Below, piece by piece: positions 25,501 through 34,074 of a stretch of DNA of 35,561 bases. The notes beneath the pieces are model-generated. The model was not told the origin of the DNA and ran no database searches. It saw nothing but the letters and a program-made list of their open reading frames with translations. A program made the translations under genes and the position numbers. Each line of letters begins with the position of its first letter. The stretch's first letter is position 1. The stretch spans positions 1 to 35,561 of the forward strand of contig JAIXVE010000165.1 of the NCBI GenBank assembly GCA_027483175.1. The letters run 5' to 3'. The DNA is from Verrucomicrobiaceae bacterium (GTDB lineage Bacteria > Verrucomicrobiota > Verrucomicrobiia > Verrucomicrobiales > V1-33).

Positions 25501-28500
25501 AGGAGAAGTTGCCGTTCTGGATGAGTTCGCGGTTTCCTGAGGTGACCTCGCGGACGCTGACATCGTCGATGAGGCATTCGCCGGAGTTGAGGAGCCCGAG
25601 GACGAGTTCGTTGTAGAGAGTGGGGTCGTTGGTGCCGGTGAAGGGAGCGCCGGTGCCGGAGAAGGAGACGGATTGCCATGCGCTGCGGGAGGTTTCGTCG
25701 CTGGCGGCCCATGATTCGGGGGAATTGTTATCGGCGTCGGGGTCGCGGAGTTCGAGACTGGCGCCGCTGCCGTCGGCGCGGGAGTCCCAGCGGCCGCCGG
25801 AGTGGTAGGCGACCTCGTCGGCGGTATTGCCGACGGCGTCTTCGAGGCGGATGGAGTCGGAGGAATTGGAGAGCGAGCCTGAGAACGGGCCGATGGCGGC
25901 GAGGCCCGGGAAGCGGGTGGCGAGAGCGGTGGGGTTGTTAGAGACGACGAGGAATGCGCCGGGAGCGAGGATGGTGCCCGGGGCGAAGTTGAAGTCGATG
26001 CCGCCGCGGATCTGCCAGCCGGAGAGATCGACTGGTGAGGTGGAGCGGTTGAGGAGTTCGATCCATTCTTCGGGGTCGCTGGTGGTGCCGGTGGGGAGAG
26101 TGACCGGCTGGTGGTGGTACATGATTTCGTTGATGACGATGCTGTCCGGGATGGAGAAGAGGGCGGTGCCGCCGGGGTTGAGGGCGGAGGGGACGGCCCA
26201 TGAGTCGGTTGGCGTGCGGGCCTTGTCGCGGTTTGCGACGATGACGGCGTCGAGGATGGTGGTGCCGGAGTCGGAGAGGAGGAAGAGCTTGTCGCCGTCG
26301 GCGGGTTGGAAGCCGAGTTGGGCGGCGGAGAGCGAGAGCGTTGCGCCCTGGGCGAGGGAACCGGAGAGGGGGAATTCGGGGCCGGTGGACGAGCGGACGA
26401 GGAAGCCCGAGAGATTGAGAGGGGCGGTGGTTGGGTTGAAGAGATCGAGGGAGAAGGAAGGGGAGAGGGCGGAGGCGACCTTGTCGAGGCGGAGGGATGA
26501 GGATGAGGTGGGTGGGGTGGTGCCGGTGACATCGAGTGAGGCCATGAACCATGCGTCGGCGGTGCCGGTGGAAGCCTGGTGGAGTTCGACGGCGAGGACG
26601 TTAGGGCCGGCGCGGAGCATGGAGCCATCAAGAGCGATGCGGGCGCTGATCATGGGGTAGAGGACGTCATTGGAGGCCGGGGTGGCTGGGGAGAGCGGGC
26701 CTGCGGGGAGATTGAAGCGGTGGACCTCGATGCCGTTGAGGTAGAAGACCGCGCCGTCGTCGGCGGCGAAGCGGAGGACGGCGGTGTAGTTCGTGGCGGG
26801 GGTGCCTTCGAGGGTGAAGGCGCGGCGGAACCATGTGGTGGTGGGGTTGGTGGGGAGAGTGGTGCGGCCCCAGAGAGGTTCGGCGGAGGAGTCCCAGCGG
26901 AGACGGAGACCGCCCGGGTTAGGGCCGGTGCCGGCGTTGGTCCATGTGAAGTCGATGGAGTTGCTGCCGGGGTTGAAGGGACCGGGGATGACGAATGGGC
27001 CGTAGTAGGTGTTGAAGGCCGGGGCGGAAATGCCGGCGAGGGGAGCGCTGCCGTTGAGGCGGACGGAGTCGAGCGAGTTATCTGCGGAGGCGTAGAGACT
27101 GATCTGGGCGGAGCCGGGGACGTAGTCGGCGAGACTGAAGGACGTGCGGAACGTGAACGAGCCAGCGGGGGCGTTGTCGGTGCCTGCGCCGGAGAAGCCG
27201 ATGAAGCGGGAGAGACCGTCGTCGGCGAGCCATGCGGGGTTGGGGGCCATGGCGACGGCCGGGGAATTGTCGGCGGTGTTAGTGAAATGCGGGTCGGCGA
27301 TGCCTGGAGGGAGCGGGCGGGCGTCGTCGCCGACTCCGGAGTTGAAGAGCGAGGCGATGGGGACGCGGAGTTTGGGTGGGGGTTGGTCTTCGGGGCGGCC
27401 TGGGGAGAAGAAGCGGATTTCGCTGAGGCCGGCGAACTGGTTGTCGCCGCCGTGGCTGGAGAGGATGTTGAGGCGGACTTGGCGGATGCCTGAGGCGACG
27501 AGGGGGATGCGCTGACCGATTTCGCTGGTGATGCCGAAGGCGCGGGAGAAGTTGACGGTGGCGGCGGTGGTGAAGGGACCGCCGGGCTGGGTGGCGGTCT
27601 GGATTTCGACCTGATTGGCACCGCGGGAGGTGAGGTTGAGTTCGTTGTAATTCCAGACCCGGAAGGAAGTCAGGTCGGTGGGTGCGCCGAGGTCGAAGGT
27701 GATGAAGGCAGGGAGCGGGTCGGTGCCGCCGCTGAAGGTGCCGTTGGAGAGCCACATGGTGCCATCCGGGGTAGTGCCGTGGATGCCGGTGGCGGCGGTG
27801 AGGCCTGAGCCGTTGATGGTGTTGACTGCGCCGCGGGTGAACGAGCCGGTGAGTTGTGAGGAGAAGTCGGCGATGGAGACCGAGGCGGAGGTCGGGCGTT
27901 CGTCGGGGAGTGCGGCGGTGGATTCGTTAGAGAACGCGTAATGGTGCCATGTGTTTCCGGCGGTGACGGGGAGGAAGTCGAAGGCGATGGTGCCGGAGGG
28001 CGGGCACTTGTAGAGATACTTGAGGAGGAAGCCGTTGCCGTTGTTGCTGGCGTTCTGGTCGATCTGGACGGGGGAGTTGGAGTCGGAGGGAGTGATTCTG
28101 ACGCGACGGGCTTCGAGACCGCCGAAGCCAGTGGAGAAGAGCGTGAGTGTGTAGGATTGACCGGCGGTGAGGCCTGTGAGTTCGAGTCTGGAGGTGCCGT
28201 TGGGGAGGGAAGCGCCGTAGAGGAAGTCCTCGGTGAGCTGGCGGCTGCCGGAGTTGGCGGGGAGGTTGTTGAGACCTGCGCCGTTGCCGTTGTTATTGAA
28301 GCCGATGGTGGCACCGAGGAGGGACCAGTTGGTGCCGCTGGTGACGCCGGGGCCGGGGAGGTCGAAGACGACCCCGTTGATGGCGTTGATGGCGGCGGAG
28401 CGGTTGAGGCAGATTTTGTGAGTGTAGGATCGGTTAGATGAGAGCGTGCTGTCGGCGTTGGAAGTCCAGCGGAGCGTGGACCAGACCCCGCCGGCGGAGA

Positions 28501-29203
28501 TTCTGGGGCCGTCCATGTAGAGCGAGTTGCTGCCGAAGGTGAAGGCGGCGCGGCCTTCGGGCCATGCGGCGTCGTTGAAGGAGGGGAGGAACCATGAGGC
28601 GGCTGGTGGGGTGGAGGAGTTCCAGAAGCGCCATGGGCTGTCGTAGGCGGCTGGGGAGGCGGTGACCGGGCCGGGAGGGGGCGGGAAGTTGACGGCGCCG
28701 GGGGAGCCGCCGGCACTTCTGGAGGAAGTCCATGAGGAAGCGCTGCTGGAGCCCGAGTCGCTGGATTGCTTGGCTAGGGTGGCTCCTGAGCCGTCCGGGG
28801 CGACTGGCCACGAGCCGGAGTCGGCGTAGGACAACTCGTCCATGATGCGGTCGTTATTGTCGCGGAGGCGGAGCGTTTCGCCGCGATTGGAGAGGGCACC
28901 GGACCATGGGCCGAGGGCGTTGGGGATGGCGGCCGCGGTGGGGTTGCGAGCGATGACGAGGTGGCCTTTGCCGGGGATGACGGTGCCGGAGGGGAAGGTG
29001 AAGTCGATGCCGCCGCTGATGCGCCAGCCTGAGAGGTCGACATTGACCCCATTGAGGTTGTGGAGTTCGAGCCATTCGCCGTCTTCGGTGGGGCCGGTCG
29101 GGTGGTAATGGACCTCGTTGAAGGTGACGACGGAGTCGTAGGCGGTGGCGCGGCCTGCAAGGGACAGGAGAGCGACCGCCGAGAGGAGGCGGAGCAGATT
29201 CAT
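22592..29203 (-). CDS. Secreted 2203-aa multi-domain LTD / CotH-kinase-like protein
   Basis: Start ATG at 29203, opening the signal peptide MNLLRLLSAVALLSLAGRATA; the frame stays open upstream to 29794 but that is shadow. Parts, approximate: LTD 25-150 (TFNEVHYHPT, GEWLELHN); beta region around 190; discoidin-like domain 500-600 (ITFDLGAPTDLTSFRVWNYNE); PA14-like region 785-830 (LRFAADDGAVFYLNG); degenerate LTD near 905; LTD from 1021 (IVINEIMYHHQP, EEWIELLNRS); CBM-like 1190-1310 (ELIQNGNFSSGTTSW); Ig/Fn3-like near 1358; CotH-like kinase domain about 1458-1830 with CRLKSSQRG, an NLDRSSYGRGSPGSGYGHGE stretch and the acidic LPWDGDF; strand repeats to about 1908; LTD 1928-2050; short calcium-type repeat near 2103 (NPNGDDNNDGLSNL). 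Likely exported, surface or matrix-bound; kinase activity is inferred. No sorting tail is visible, so anchoring is unexplained. No frameshift seen. Confidence 0.9.
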   Translation of the reverse strand: MNLLRLLSAVALLSLAGRATAYDSVVTFNEVHYHPTGPTEDGEWLELHNLNGVNVDLSGWRISGGIDFTFPSGTVIPGKGHLVIARNPTAAAIPNALGPWSGALSNRGETLRLRDNNDRIMDELSYADSGSWPVAPDGSGATLAKQSSDSGSSSASSWTSSRSAGGSPGAVNFPPPPGPVTASPAAYDSPWRFWNSSTPPAASWFLPSFNDAAWPEGRAAFTFGSNSLYMDGPRISAGGVWSTLRWTSNADSTLSSNRSYTHKICLNRSAAINAINGVVFDLPGPGVTSGTNWSLLGATIGFNNNGNGAGLNNLPANSGSRQLTEDFLYGASLPNGTSRLELTGLTAGQSYTLTLFSTGFGGLEARRVRITPSDSNSPVQIDQNASNNGNGFLLKYLYKCPPSGTIAFDFLPVTAGNTWHHYAFSNESTAALPDERPTSASVSIADFSSQLTGSFTRGAVNTINGSGLTAATGIHGTTPDGTMWLSNGTFSGGTDPLPAFITFDLGAPTDLTSFRVWNYNELNLTSRGANQVEIQTATQPGGPFTTAATVNFSRAFGITSEIGQRIPLVASGIRQVRLNILSSHGGDNQFAGLSEIRFFSPGRPEDQPPPKLRVPIASLFNSGVGDDARPLPPGIADPHFTNTADNSPAVAMAPNPAWLADDGLSRFIGFSGAGTDNAPAGSFTFRTSFSLADYVPGSAQISLYASADNSLDSVRLNGSAPLAGISAPAFNTYYGPFVIPGPFNPGSNSIDFTWTNAGTGPNPGGLRLRWDSSAEPLWGRTTLPTNPTTTWFRRAFTLEGTPATNYTAVLRFAADDGAVFYLNGIEVHRFNLPAGPLSPATPASNDVLYPMISARIALDGSMLRAGPNVLAVELHQASTGTADAWFMASLDVTGTTPPTSSSSLRLDKVASALSPSFSLDLFNPTTAPLNLSGFLVRSSTGPEFPLSGSLAQGATLSLSAAQLGFQPADGDKLFLLSDSGTTILDAVIVANRDKARTPTDSWAVPSALNPGGTALFSIPDSIVINEIMYHHQPVTLPTGTTSDPEEWIELLNRSTSPVDLSGWQIRGGIDFNFAPGTILAPGAFLVVSNNPTALATRFPGLAAIGPFSGSLSNSSDSIRLEDAVGNTADEVAYHSGGRWDSRADGSGASLELRDPDADNNSPESWAASDETSRSAWQSVSFSGTGAPFTGTNDPTLYNELVLGLLNSGECLIDDVSVREVTSGNRELIQNGNFSSGTTSWRLLGNHGSHGRSISQPDPSNSGNPVLRITATGGTEHMHNHVETTLKSGSTFVPLSPTATYAVSFRARWLSGSPRLLSRLYFNRLARQIILAVPMNNGTPGAPNSRATPNIGPSLSALAHLPAVPLPDQSVSVSVRASDPDGIASVVLRWRPDGAGTFSSIPMSGTSAFSAALPPQPAGSLLEFFIEATDNAGAVSRYPANSALVRWNDGTAPPGPGHGLRVLMTTANADFMHLPTNVMSNDTLPCTVIYKESEIFYNARCRLKSSQRGRLADVRLGFAIEFDPAQPFRGVMTTVNLDRSSYGRGSPGSGYGHGEIINWHFFSRASGIPSMYNDMVYLIAPRPAHTGSSTLTMAEFNDQYLDGQWDNGADTPTFKYELIYYPLTTEGGTPEGLKLPQPDEVNAVAIGQISSPDKEAYRWNFLIGNARNDDDFSRIVNLNATFRLTGTPYAQALPSTIDVDQWLRCFAACALAGPGDHYTTSGGGWHNLKLYHRRDGRILFLPWDGDFLTQPPDAALVIAPDLAKMIAASPAYHRAYYGHLNDIINRSFNEAYIAPWASHYQTFSTTGGNWSEITTYVAQRVAFVRSQIAPLYPATPFAITTNNGADFSVTTPQVTISGTAPLDVRSLRINGADESATTTWTSRSAWSVSLPAAPGPNVYLIEAIAFDGTVAASDNITITGTGSIIPAAAGNLVISEFNYHPAPPSGPELAFPDNDDFEFIELLNISQSTLSLNGVRFSSGITWNAPANITMAPGTRRIIPRRTAAFNLRYPGIATLPEYFLPNANLLSNTGEELSLIDAAGQDIVRFSYSDRSPWPDADGTGPSLVLVAPSLNPDPSDPLNWRASRSPNGSPTTSDAAPLPANPNGDDNNDGLSNLMAYATGGTRPILSASGPGGTFEAVFVRAPGADVLTSVDSSQNLAAWAPTPATLVSRSTRPDGSEILTLRSDLPPGESRRFLRLSFKSP

Positions 29204-29277
29204 GGGAGGGGGAAAAGGGGGGATGCCGGAAGGGGATACGACCGGCGAGGGAAGAGTGCCTGGTGCAACCTGAGGAG

Positions 29278-29304
29278 TCAATGAATTGAGCGGAAAGCGT
29301 TCCG
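29278..29304. promoter_or_regulatory. Two adjacent small inverted repeats
   Basis: TCAAT-ga-ATTGA (29278-29289) followed at once by CGGAA-agcg-TTCCG (29291-29304), about 75-100 nt upstream of the 2203-aa gene start. They could be operators or transcript folds. AT-richer than the surroundings. No matching protein known. Confidence 0.35.
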
Positions 29305-29463
29305 TGGCGGCGGCAATTGATCCTGTGGACAAGTGCGGCGGGTGTGCTTGGGTTTGGGGATAACCACATGCCCCGCATGTTCGACAGACCTTCTGTGATT
29401 TTGCATTCTGCGGCTCCCGGCGCGATTCAGCGCACGGACCGCAGCCCATGTTGAGATCCGGGC

Positions 29464-29483
29464 GGTGCCTCCGGTGAGGCACC
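29464..29483 (+). promoter_or_regulatory. Leader hairpin upstream of kup
   Basis: GGTGCCTC-cggt-GAGGCACC, eight perfect base pairs, ending 42 nt before the kup start codon. Without a U-tract it is more likely a transcript leader fold than a terminator. Its role in potassium control is not shown. Confidence 0.45.
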
Positions 29484-29525
29484 TGTGGCTGCGGCTGCTG
29501 CCGTGAGCCGGCTGTCATCCCCCCC

Positions 29526-31472
29526 ATGAGCGCTCCGCATTCTTCCACGTCATCCTCCCGGCTTTGGCTACTTGTACTTGGCGCACTTGGCGTCGTGTTC
29601 GGCGATATCGGGACCAGTCCGCTGTATGCGATGCGGGAGTGTTTCACGGAGTTGCACGGGACGGGAGGGCATGAGGAACTGAAGGTGGTCCTTGATGTGC
29701 GGCAGCATGTGCTGGGGGTGCTGTCACTGATCATCTGGACGATCACGCTGATCATCACGCTGAAGTACGTGGTGCTGGTGATGCGGGCGGACAAGCAGGG
29801 GGAGGGCGGGATTCTGGCGTTGTTGTGTGTGGCGTTTCCGGAGCGTCGAGGGAAGTATCGGTCGGGGACGGCGCTGGCGATGGTGTCGCTGGGGATTTTC
29901 GGGGCGGCGCTGCTTTATGGGGACGGGATCATTACGCCGGCGATTTCGGTGCTGTCGGCGGTGGAGACCTTGAATGACACGCCATTGAAGGCGTATGTGG
30001 TGCCGATCACGATTGCGATCCTGGTGGCGTTGTTTTCGGTGCAGCGATTGGGGACGGGGAAGATGGGAGCGGCGTTCGGGCCGATCACGCTGGCGTGGTT
30101 TGTGACACTGGCGCTGATTGGGATGAGGTGGATCCTGGAGCCGCGGCCGGAGGGAGCGCCGTCGGTGTTTGAGGCCTTCAATCCGCTGCTGGGGTTGAAG
30201 CTACTGATGATTGACAGTCATACGTCGATCAAGGTCTTGTCCGGGGTGCTGCTGACGGTGACTGGTGGTGAGGCGCTGTATGCGGACATGGGGCACTTTG
30301 GGAAGCGGCCGATTTCGCTGGCGTGGGTGTGGCTGGTGAAGCCTGCGCTGTTGCTCAATTATCTCGGGCAGGGAGCGTTTCTGCTGCACCATCCGGAGAT
30401 GATCGATAATCCGCTGAAGCACATGACGCCGGATTGGGGGCAGATTCCGCTGACGGTGCTGGCGACATTGGCGACGGTGATCGCGTCGCAGGCGCTGATT
30501 TCCGGGGTGTTTTCGCTGACGATGCAGGCGGTGCAGCTGGGGTATCTGCCGAGGACGAGGATTCAGCATACGTCTTCTCAGGAAAAGGGGCAGATTTACA
30601 TCAGCCGGGTGAACTGGGCGCTGATGGCTGGGTGTATTGCGCTGGTGGCGGCTTATGGGTCGTCGCAGCGATTGGCGGCGGCGTATGGGATTGCGGTGGC
30701 GCTGACGATGCTGGTGACGACGATTCTGCTGTATTTTGCGGCGCGGCGGCAGTGGGAGTGGTCGGTGCCGAAGACGGTGGGTGTGATTGCGGCGCTGGCG
30801 GTTATTGATGGGGTGTTTGTCGTGGCGAATTCGCTGAAGTTTTTCCATGGCGGGTGGGTGCCGGTGACGATCGGGATTCTGCTGTTCACGGTGATGGTGA
30901 CGTGGAAGACCGGGAGGCGGCATCTGGGGGCGCGGCTGGCTGAGCAGGCGCTGCCATTGAAGGATTTTCTGACGAGTATTGAGCGAGGGACGAAAGTGGC
31001 GCGGGTGCCGGGGACGGCGGTGTTCATGTCGGGGTCGTCGGGACTGACGCCGACGGCGCTGCTGCACAATCTGAAGCATAACAAAGTGTTGCATGAGCGG
31101 ATCATCTTTCTGACGATTGAGACGGAGAAAGTGCCGCATGTGCCTGGAGGGGAGCGGGTGATGGTGGAGTGCATTGCGAACTGTGCGGAGACTGGGCAGA
31201 GTGTGTGGCGGGTGGTGGGGCACTATGGGTTCATGGAGCAGCCGGACATTCAGGAGATGATGGAGTTGTGTGCGGCGAAGGGATTGCGGATGGAGCCGAT
31301 GCAGACGAGCTTTTTCCTTGGGCGGGAGACGGTGATTCCCGGGAACAGGTATTTTGCGACGTGGCGTGCGAAGCTGTTTGCGTTGCTGTCGCGGAACGCG
31401 CAGAGTGCGGTGGCTTACTACAACATTCCGCCTGGGCGGGTGGTGGAGTTTGGTATCCAGATAGAGCTTTGA
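29526..31472 (+). CDS. kup: Low-affinity potassium transporter Kup
   Basis: 648 aa from the ATG at 29526, close to the usual 620-650. The N-terminal family motif GVVFGDIGTSPLYA is intact. Further landmarks: LYGDGIITPAISVLSAVE, SVQRLGTGKMGAAFGPI, GGEALYADMGHFG, and SQALISGVFSLTMQA. About twelve membrane spans fill the first 440 residues, followed by a cytoplasmic tail of roughly 190 residues that includes VPGTAVFMSG and the final FGIQIEL. The protein imports potassium with protons across the inner membrane. The leader carries a hairpin (29464-29483). The LolA-like gene follows after 21 nt on the same strand. Confidence 0.96.
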   Translation: MSAPHSSTSSSRLWLLVLGALGVVFGDIGTSPLYAMRECFTELHGTGGHEELKVVLDVRQHVLGVLSLIIWTITLIITLKYVVLVMRADKQGEGGILALLCVAFPERRGKYRSGTALAMVSLGIFGAALLYGDGIITPAISVLSAVETLNDTPLKAYVVPITIAILVALFSVQRLGTGKMGAAFGPITLAWFVTLALIGMRWILEPRPEGAPSVFEAFNPLLGLKLLMIDSHTSIKVLSGVLLTVTGGEALYADMGHFGKRPISLAWVWLVKPALLLNYLGQGAFLLHHPEMIDNPLKHMTPDWGQIPLTVLATLATVIASQALISGVFSLTMQAVQLGYLPRTRIQHTSSQEKGQIYISRVNWALMAGCIALVAAYGSSQRLAAAYGIAVALTMLVTTILLYFAARRQWEWSVPKTVGVIAALAVIDGVFVVANSLKFFHGGWVPVTIGILLFTVMVTWKTGRRHLGARLAEQALPLKDFLTSIERGTKVARVPGTAVFMSGSSGLTPTALLHNLKHNKVLHERIIFLTIETEKVPHVPGGERVMVECIANCAETGQSVWRVVGHYGFMEQPDIQEMMELCAAKGLRMEPMQTSFFLGRETVIPGNRYFATWRAKLFALLSRNAQSAVAYYNIPPGRVVEFGIQIEL

Positions 31473-31493
31473 GGACCTGAACCTGACGATAGC

Positions 31494-32192
31494 ATGAACC
31501 GAATGAGATTTCTGGCAGTGATGGCGGTGATGGCCGCGAGGGTGAGCGGGCAGGATGAAGTGACGCCTGAGGCAATGACGGCGGAGCAGATCATTGACCG
31601 TGTGCTGATGAGCCGGGCGATGCAGAACAAGGAGGAGTTGAAGGGGAGCTTCACGAAGGGGCGGACGTCGGTGCCGTTTACGATCACGCTGCTGAAGGAT
31701 CAGATCAGTTTCGGGTTTGATAAGCCGAAGCAGGTGGTGAGCCTGAACATCACGGAGAAGGGGGCGCGGCTGACGGAGACGGCGGCGGGAGGGAAGGAGC
31801 AGCCGATTGCGACGGCGCGGTATACGGAGGGGGTGAGGGGGACGGATCTGACGTATGATGATTTGTCGCAGCGGTTTCTGTACTGGCCGAAGAAGGCGAA
31901 GGTGGGGACGGACACGGTGCAGACGCGGAAGTGTGATGTGGTGGATTTGTTCAATCCTGATGCGCTGGGGGAGTATTACATGGTGCGGGTGTTTGCGGAT
32001 CGGGATTCGGGGGGGATGCTGCGGATGATGGGATTTGATCGGGAGGGGAAGCTGGTGAAGACGTGCACGGTGACGTCGGGGATGAAATTGAAGAGTGGGG
32101 CGACGGTATTGAAGAGCATGGAGATTCTGAGGCATCAGCCTGGGAGCAAGAAAGTGATCAGCGAGACGACCTTGGAGTTGCGGAAGCCGTGA
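31494..32192 (+). CDS. LolA-like exported outer-membrane lipoprotein-sorting protein
   Basis: 232 aa from the ATG at 31494 (an ATG three codons later is possible). A signal peptide spans about residues 1-19 (RFLAVMAVMAARVSG). The mature part fits the TP_0789/LolA-like fold: ITLLKDQISFGFDK, GTDLTYDDLSQRFLYWP, CDVVDLFNPD, YYMVRVFADRDSGGMLRMMGFDREGKLVKT, and a final strand VISETTLELRK. Such periplasmic proteins have a curved beta sheet that holds lipid acyl chains; many members outside Proteobacteria have no proven cargo. It lies 21 nt after kup and 43 nt before argS, so it may be cotranscribed with both. Confidence 0.85.
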   Translation: MNRMRFLAVMAVMAARVSGQDEVTPEAMTAEQIIDRVLMSRAMQNKEELKGSFTKGRTSVPFTITLLKDQISFGFDKPKQVVSLNITEKGARLTETAAGGKEQPIATARYTEGVRGTDLTYDDLSQRFLYWPKKAKVGTDTVQTRKCDVVDLFNPDALGEYYMVRVFADRDSGGMLRMMGFDREGKLVKTCTVTSGMKLKSGATVLKSMEILRHQPGSKKVISETTLELRKP

Positions 32193-32235
32193 GCGCGCTT
32201 GCGTTGTGAGTGGAGCCCGGCAGGGTGGCCGGTTC

Positions 32236-33987
32236 ATGACGATTCCATTCTATCTCGGGCAGCAGGTGAACCGGGCGCTGGCGACAGCCGGGCTTGAGCT
32301 TCCGGAAGGGTTTGCTGCGGTGGTGACGCCTGCTGCGGACACGCGGTTCGGGGATTATCAGACGAATGCGGCGATGGTGCTGGCGAAGGTGATGAAGATG
32401 AATCCGCGTGCGCTGGCGGAGCAGATTGCTGGGGTGGTGGAGACTGGTGGGTTGTGCGGGACGCCGACGGTGGCGGGGGCTGGGTTCATCAATTTTTCGG
32501 TGCTGCCGGAGGCGCTGGCTGGGAAGCTGGAGGCGTTGCTGGGGGATGATCGGTTGGGGGTTGGTGAGGTGGAGGAGAAGCGGACGGTGGTGATTGATTT
32601 TTCTGCGCCGAATGTGGCGAAGCAGATGCATGTGGGGCATATCCGGAGCACGATCATCGGGGATTGTCTGGCGCGGACGGCGCGGTTTGTGGGGCACCGG
32701 GTGATTACGGACAATCACATTGGGGACTGGGGGACGCAGTTCGGAATGGTGTTGTACGGGTGGAAGCGGGAGCTTGATGCGGCGGCGCTGGCGGCGGATC
32801 CGATCCGGGAGTTGCTGCGGTTGTACAAGGCGGTGAATGCGCAGTCGAAGGGTGAGGAAGTGGCGAAGGAAGCGGGGGAGCGTGCGGACACGCCGACGCG
32901 GGATGCTTGCAAGGCGGAACTGGTGAAGCTGCAGGCTGGGGATGCGGAGAATCTGGCGATCTGGGAGCAGTGTGTGGCGGTTTCGAAGGCCGGGCTGGAG
33001 ACGGTTTATGAGAAGCTGGATGTGGGGTTTGATCACTGGTTAGGGGAGAGTTATTACAACGGGATGCTGAGCGGGGTGGTGAAGGAGCTGGAGGAGAAGG
33101 GGATTGCGCGGGAAAGCGAGGGGGCGGTGTGTGTGTTCTTCGAGGACATTCCGGCGATGGCGGACAAGGCACCGTTTATTGTGAGGAAGTCGGACGGTGG
33201 ATTTGGTTATGCGACGACGGACGTGGCGACGGTGAAGCACCGGGTGGAGACGTGGGGAGCGGATGCGATCTGGTATGTGGTGGGGGCTCCGCAGGCGCTG
33301 CATTTCGAGCAGTTGTTTGCGACGGTGGGGCGGATGGGGTTGCAGCCGGAGCTGAAGCACATTGCGTTCGGGAGCATTCTGGGGGCGGATGGGAAGATGA
33401 TGAAGACGCGGAGCGGGGAGAGTGTGGGGTTGCTGGAGGTGCTGGAGGAAGCGGAGGAGCGGGCGCGGGCGACGGTGGAGGAGAAGAATCCGGACCTGAC
33501 AGAGGAAGAGAAGTTGGAGATTGCGTCGGCGGTGGGGATCGGGGCGGTGAAGTACCAGGAGTTGAGTCAGGGACGACTGACGGATTACAAGTTTGTGTGG
33601 GACAAGATGCTGGCGTTTCAGGGGAATACGGCGCCGTATCTGCAGTACAGTTATGTGCGGACGCGGTCGATTTTCCGGAAGCTGGAGGGCGAGGTGACGT
33701 TGGCCGGGCCGTATGTGATTACGGAGAAGGAGGAGAAGGAACTGGCGCTGACCCTGTGCCGGTTTGCAGAGGCGGTGCCTGCGGTGCTGGAGGATTTCCG
33801 GCCGAATGTGCTGGCGGGTTATGTGTATGATCTGGCGCGGGCGTTTCATTCGTTCTTCGAGGCGTGTCCGGTGCTGCGGGCGGAGGGTGAGCAGCGGGCG
33901 ACGCGGCTGGCGTTGTGCGAGCTGACATCGCGCGTGCTGCGGAAGGGCCTTGAGCTGATGGGGATCCGGGTGACGGAGAAGATGTGA
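32236..33987 (+). CDS. argS: Arginyl-tRNA synthetase
   Basis: 583 aa from the ATG at 32236; a start 10 codons earlier is possible but adds an ill-fitting Gly/Arg leader. The N-terminal additional domain recognising the tRNA elbow occupies about 1-110. The class I catalytic core has HVGH at residues 132-135 (SAPNVAKQMHVGHIRST) and the KMSK-equivalent DGKMMKTRSG; ArgRS often departs from the KMSK consensus. YATTDVATVKHR and QGRLTDYKF are family features. The C-terminal DALR anticodon-binding domain ends GLELMGIRVTEKM, close to the normal ending. It charges tRNA-Arg in the cytoplasm. Codons are strongly G-ending; one Leu in WLGES is TTA. Confidence 0.97.
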   Translation: MTIPFYLGQQVNRALATAGLELPEGFAAVVTPAADTRFGDYQTNAAMVLAKVMKMNPRALAEQIAGVVETGGLCGTPTVAGAGFINFSVLPEALAGKLEALLGDDRLGVGEVEEKRTVVIDFSAPNVAKQMHVGHIRSTIIGDCLARTARFVGHRVITDNHIGDWGTQFGMVLYGWKRELDAAALAADPIRELLRLYKAVNAQSKGEEVAKEAGERADTPTRDACKAELVKLQAGDAENLAIWEQCVAVSKAGLETVYEKLDVGFDHWLGESYYNGMLSGVVKELEEKGIARESEGAVCVFFEDIPAMADKAPFIVRKSDGGFGYATTDVATVKHRVETWGADAIWYVVGAPQALHFEQLFATVGRMGLQPELKHIAFGSILGADGKMMKTRSGESVGLLEVLEEAEERARATVEEKNPDLTEEEKLEIASAVGIGAVKYQELSQGRLTDYKFVWDKMLAFQGNTAPYLQYSYVRTRSIFRKLEGEVTLAGPYVITEKEEKELALTLCRFAEAVPAVLEDFRPNVLAGYVYDLARAFHSFFEACPVLRAEGEQRATRLALCELTSRVLRKGLELMGIRVTEKM

Positions 33988-34074
33988 GGGTGGGGCGCGG
34001 GGTGCGATTTCGTGTCAGCATGGGCTGATGGGCGGCGTATGTGATCGACTGCAATTTATCCCCTGACGAATGTG

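Larger units (their letters stand above)
29204..29525. other. Intergenic region between divergent LTD/CotH and kup genes
   Basis: 322 bases carrying upstream sequences for both directions. It contains an inverted repeat TCAAT-ga-ATTGA (29278-29289), a hairpin CGGAA-agcg-TTCCG (29291-29304), a CATGC-ccc-GCATG repeat around 29367-29379, and the kup leader hairpin. I compared it with the c-di-AMP riboswitch pattern and saw no match. Confidence 0.6.

Noticed and set aside
29380-29525. c-di-AMP (ydaO-type) riboswitch before kup
   Set aside because: The conserved core segments could not be located; only simple hairpins are visible.
29204-29794. N-terminal extension of the 2203-aa protein
   Set aside because: Runs across the kup start and its leader; the signal peptide begins at 29203.
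30201-32237. 678-codon open frame on the - strand
   Set aside because: Antisense to kup and the LolA-like gene; the translation is His/Arg/Pro-rich with no domain, an effect of the G-rich coding strand opposite.
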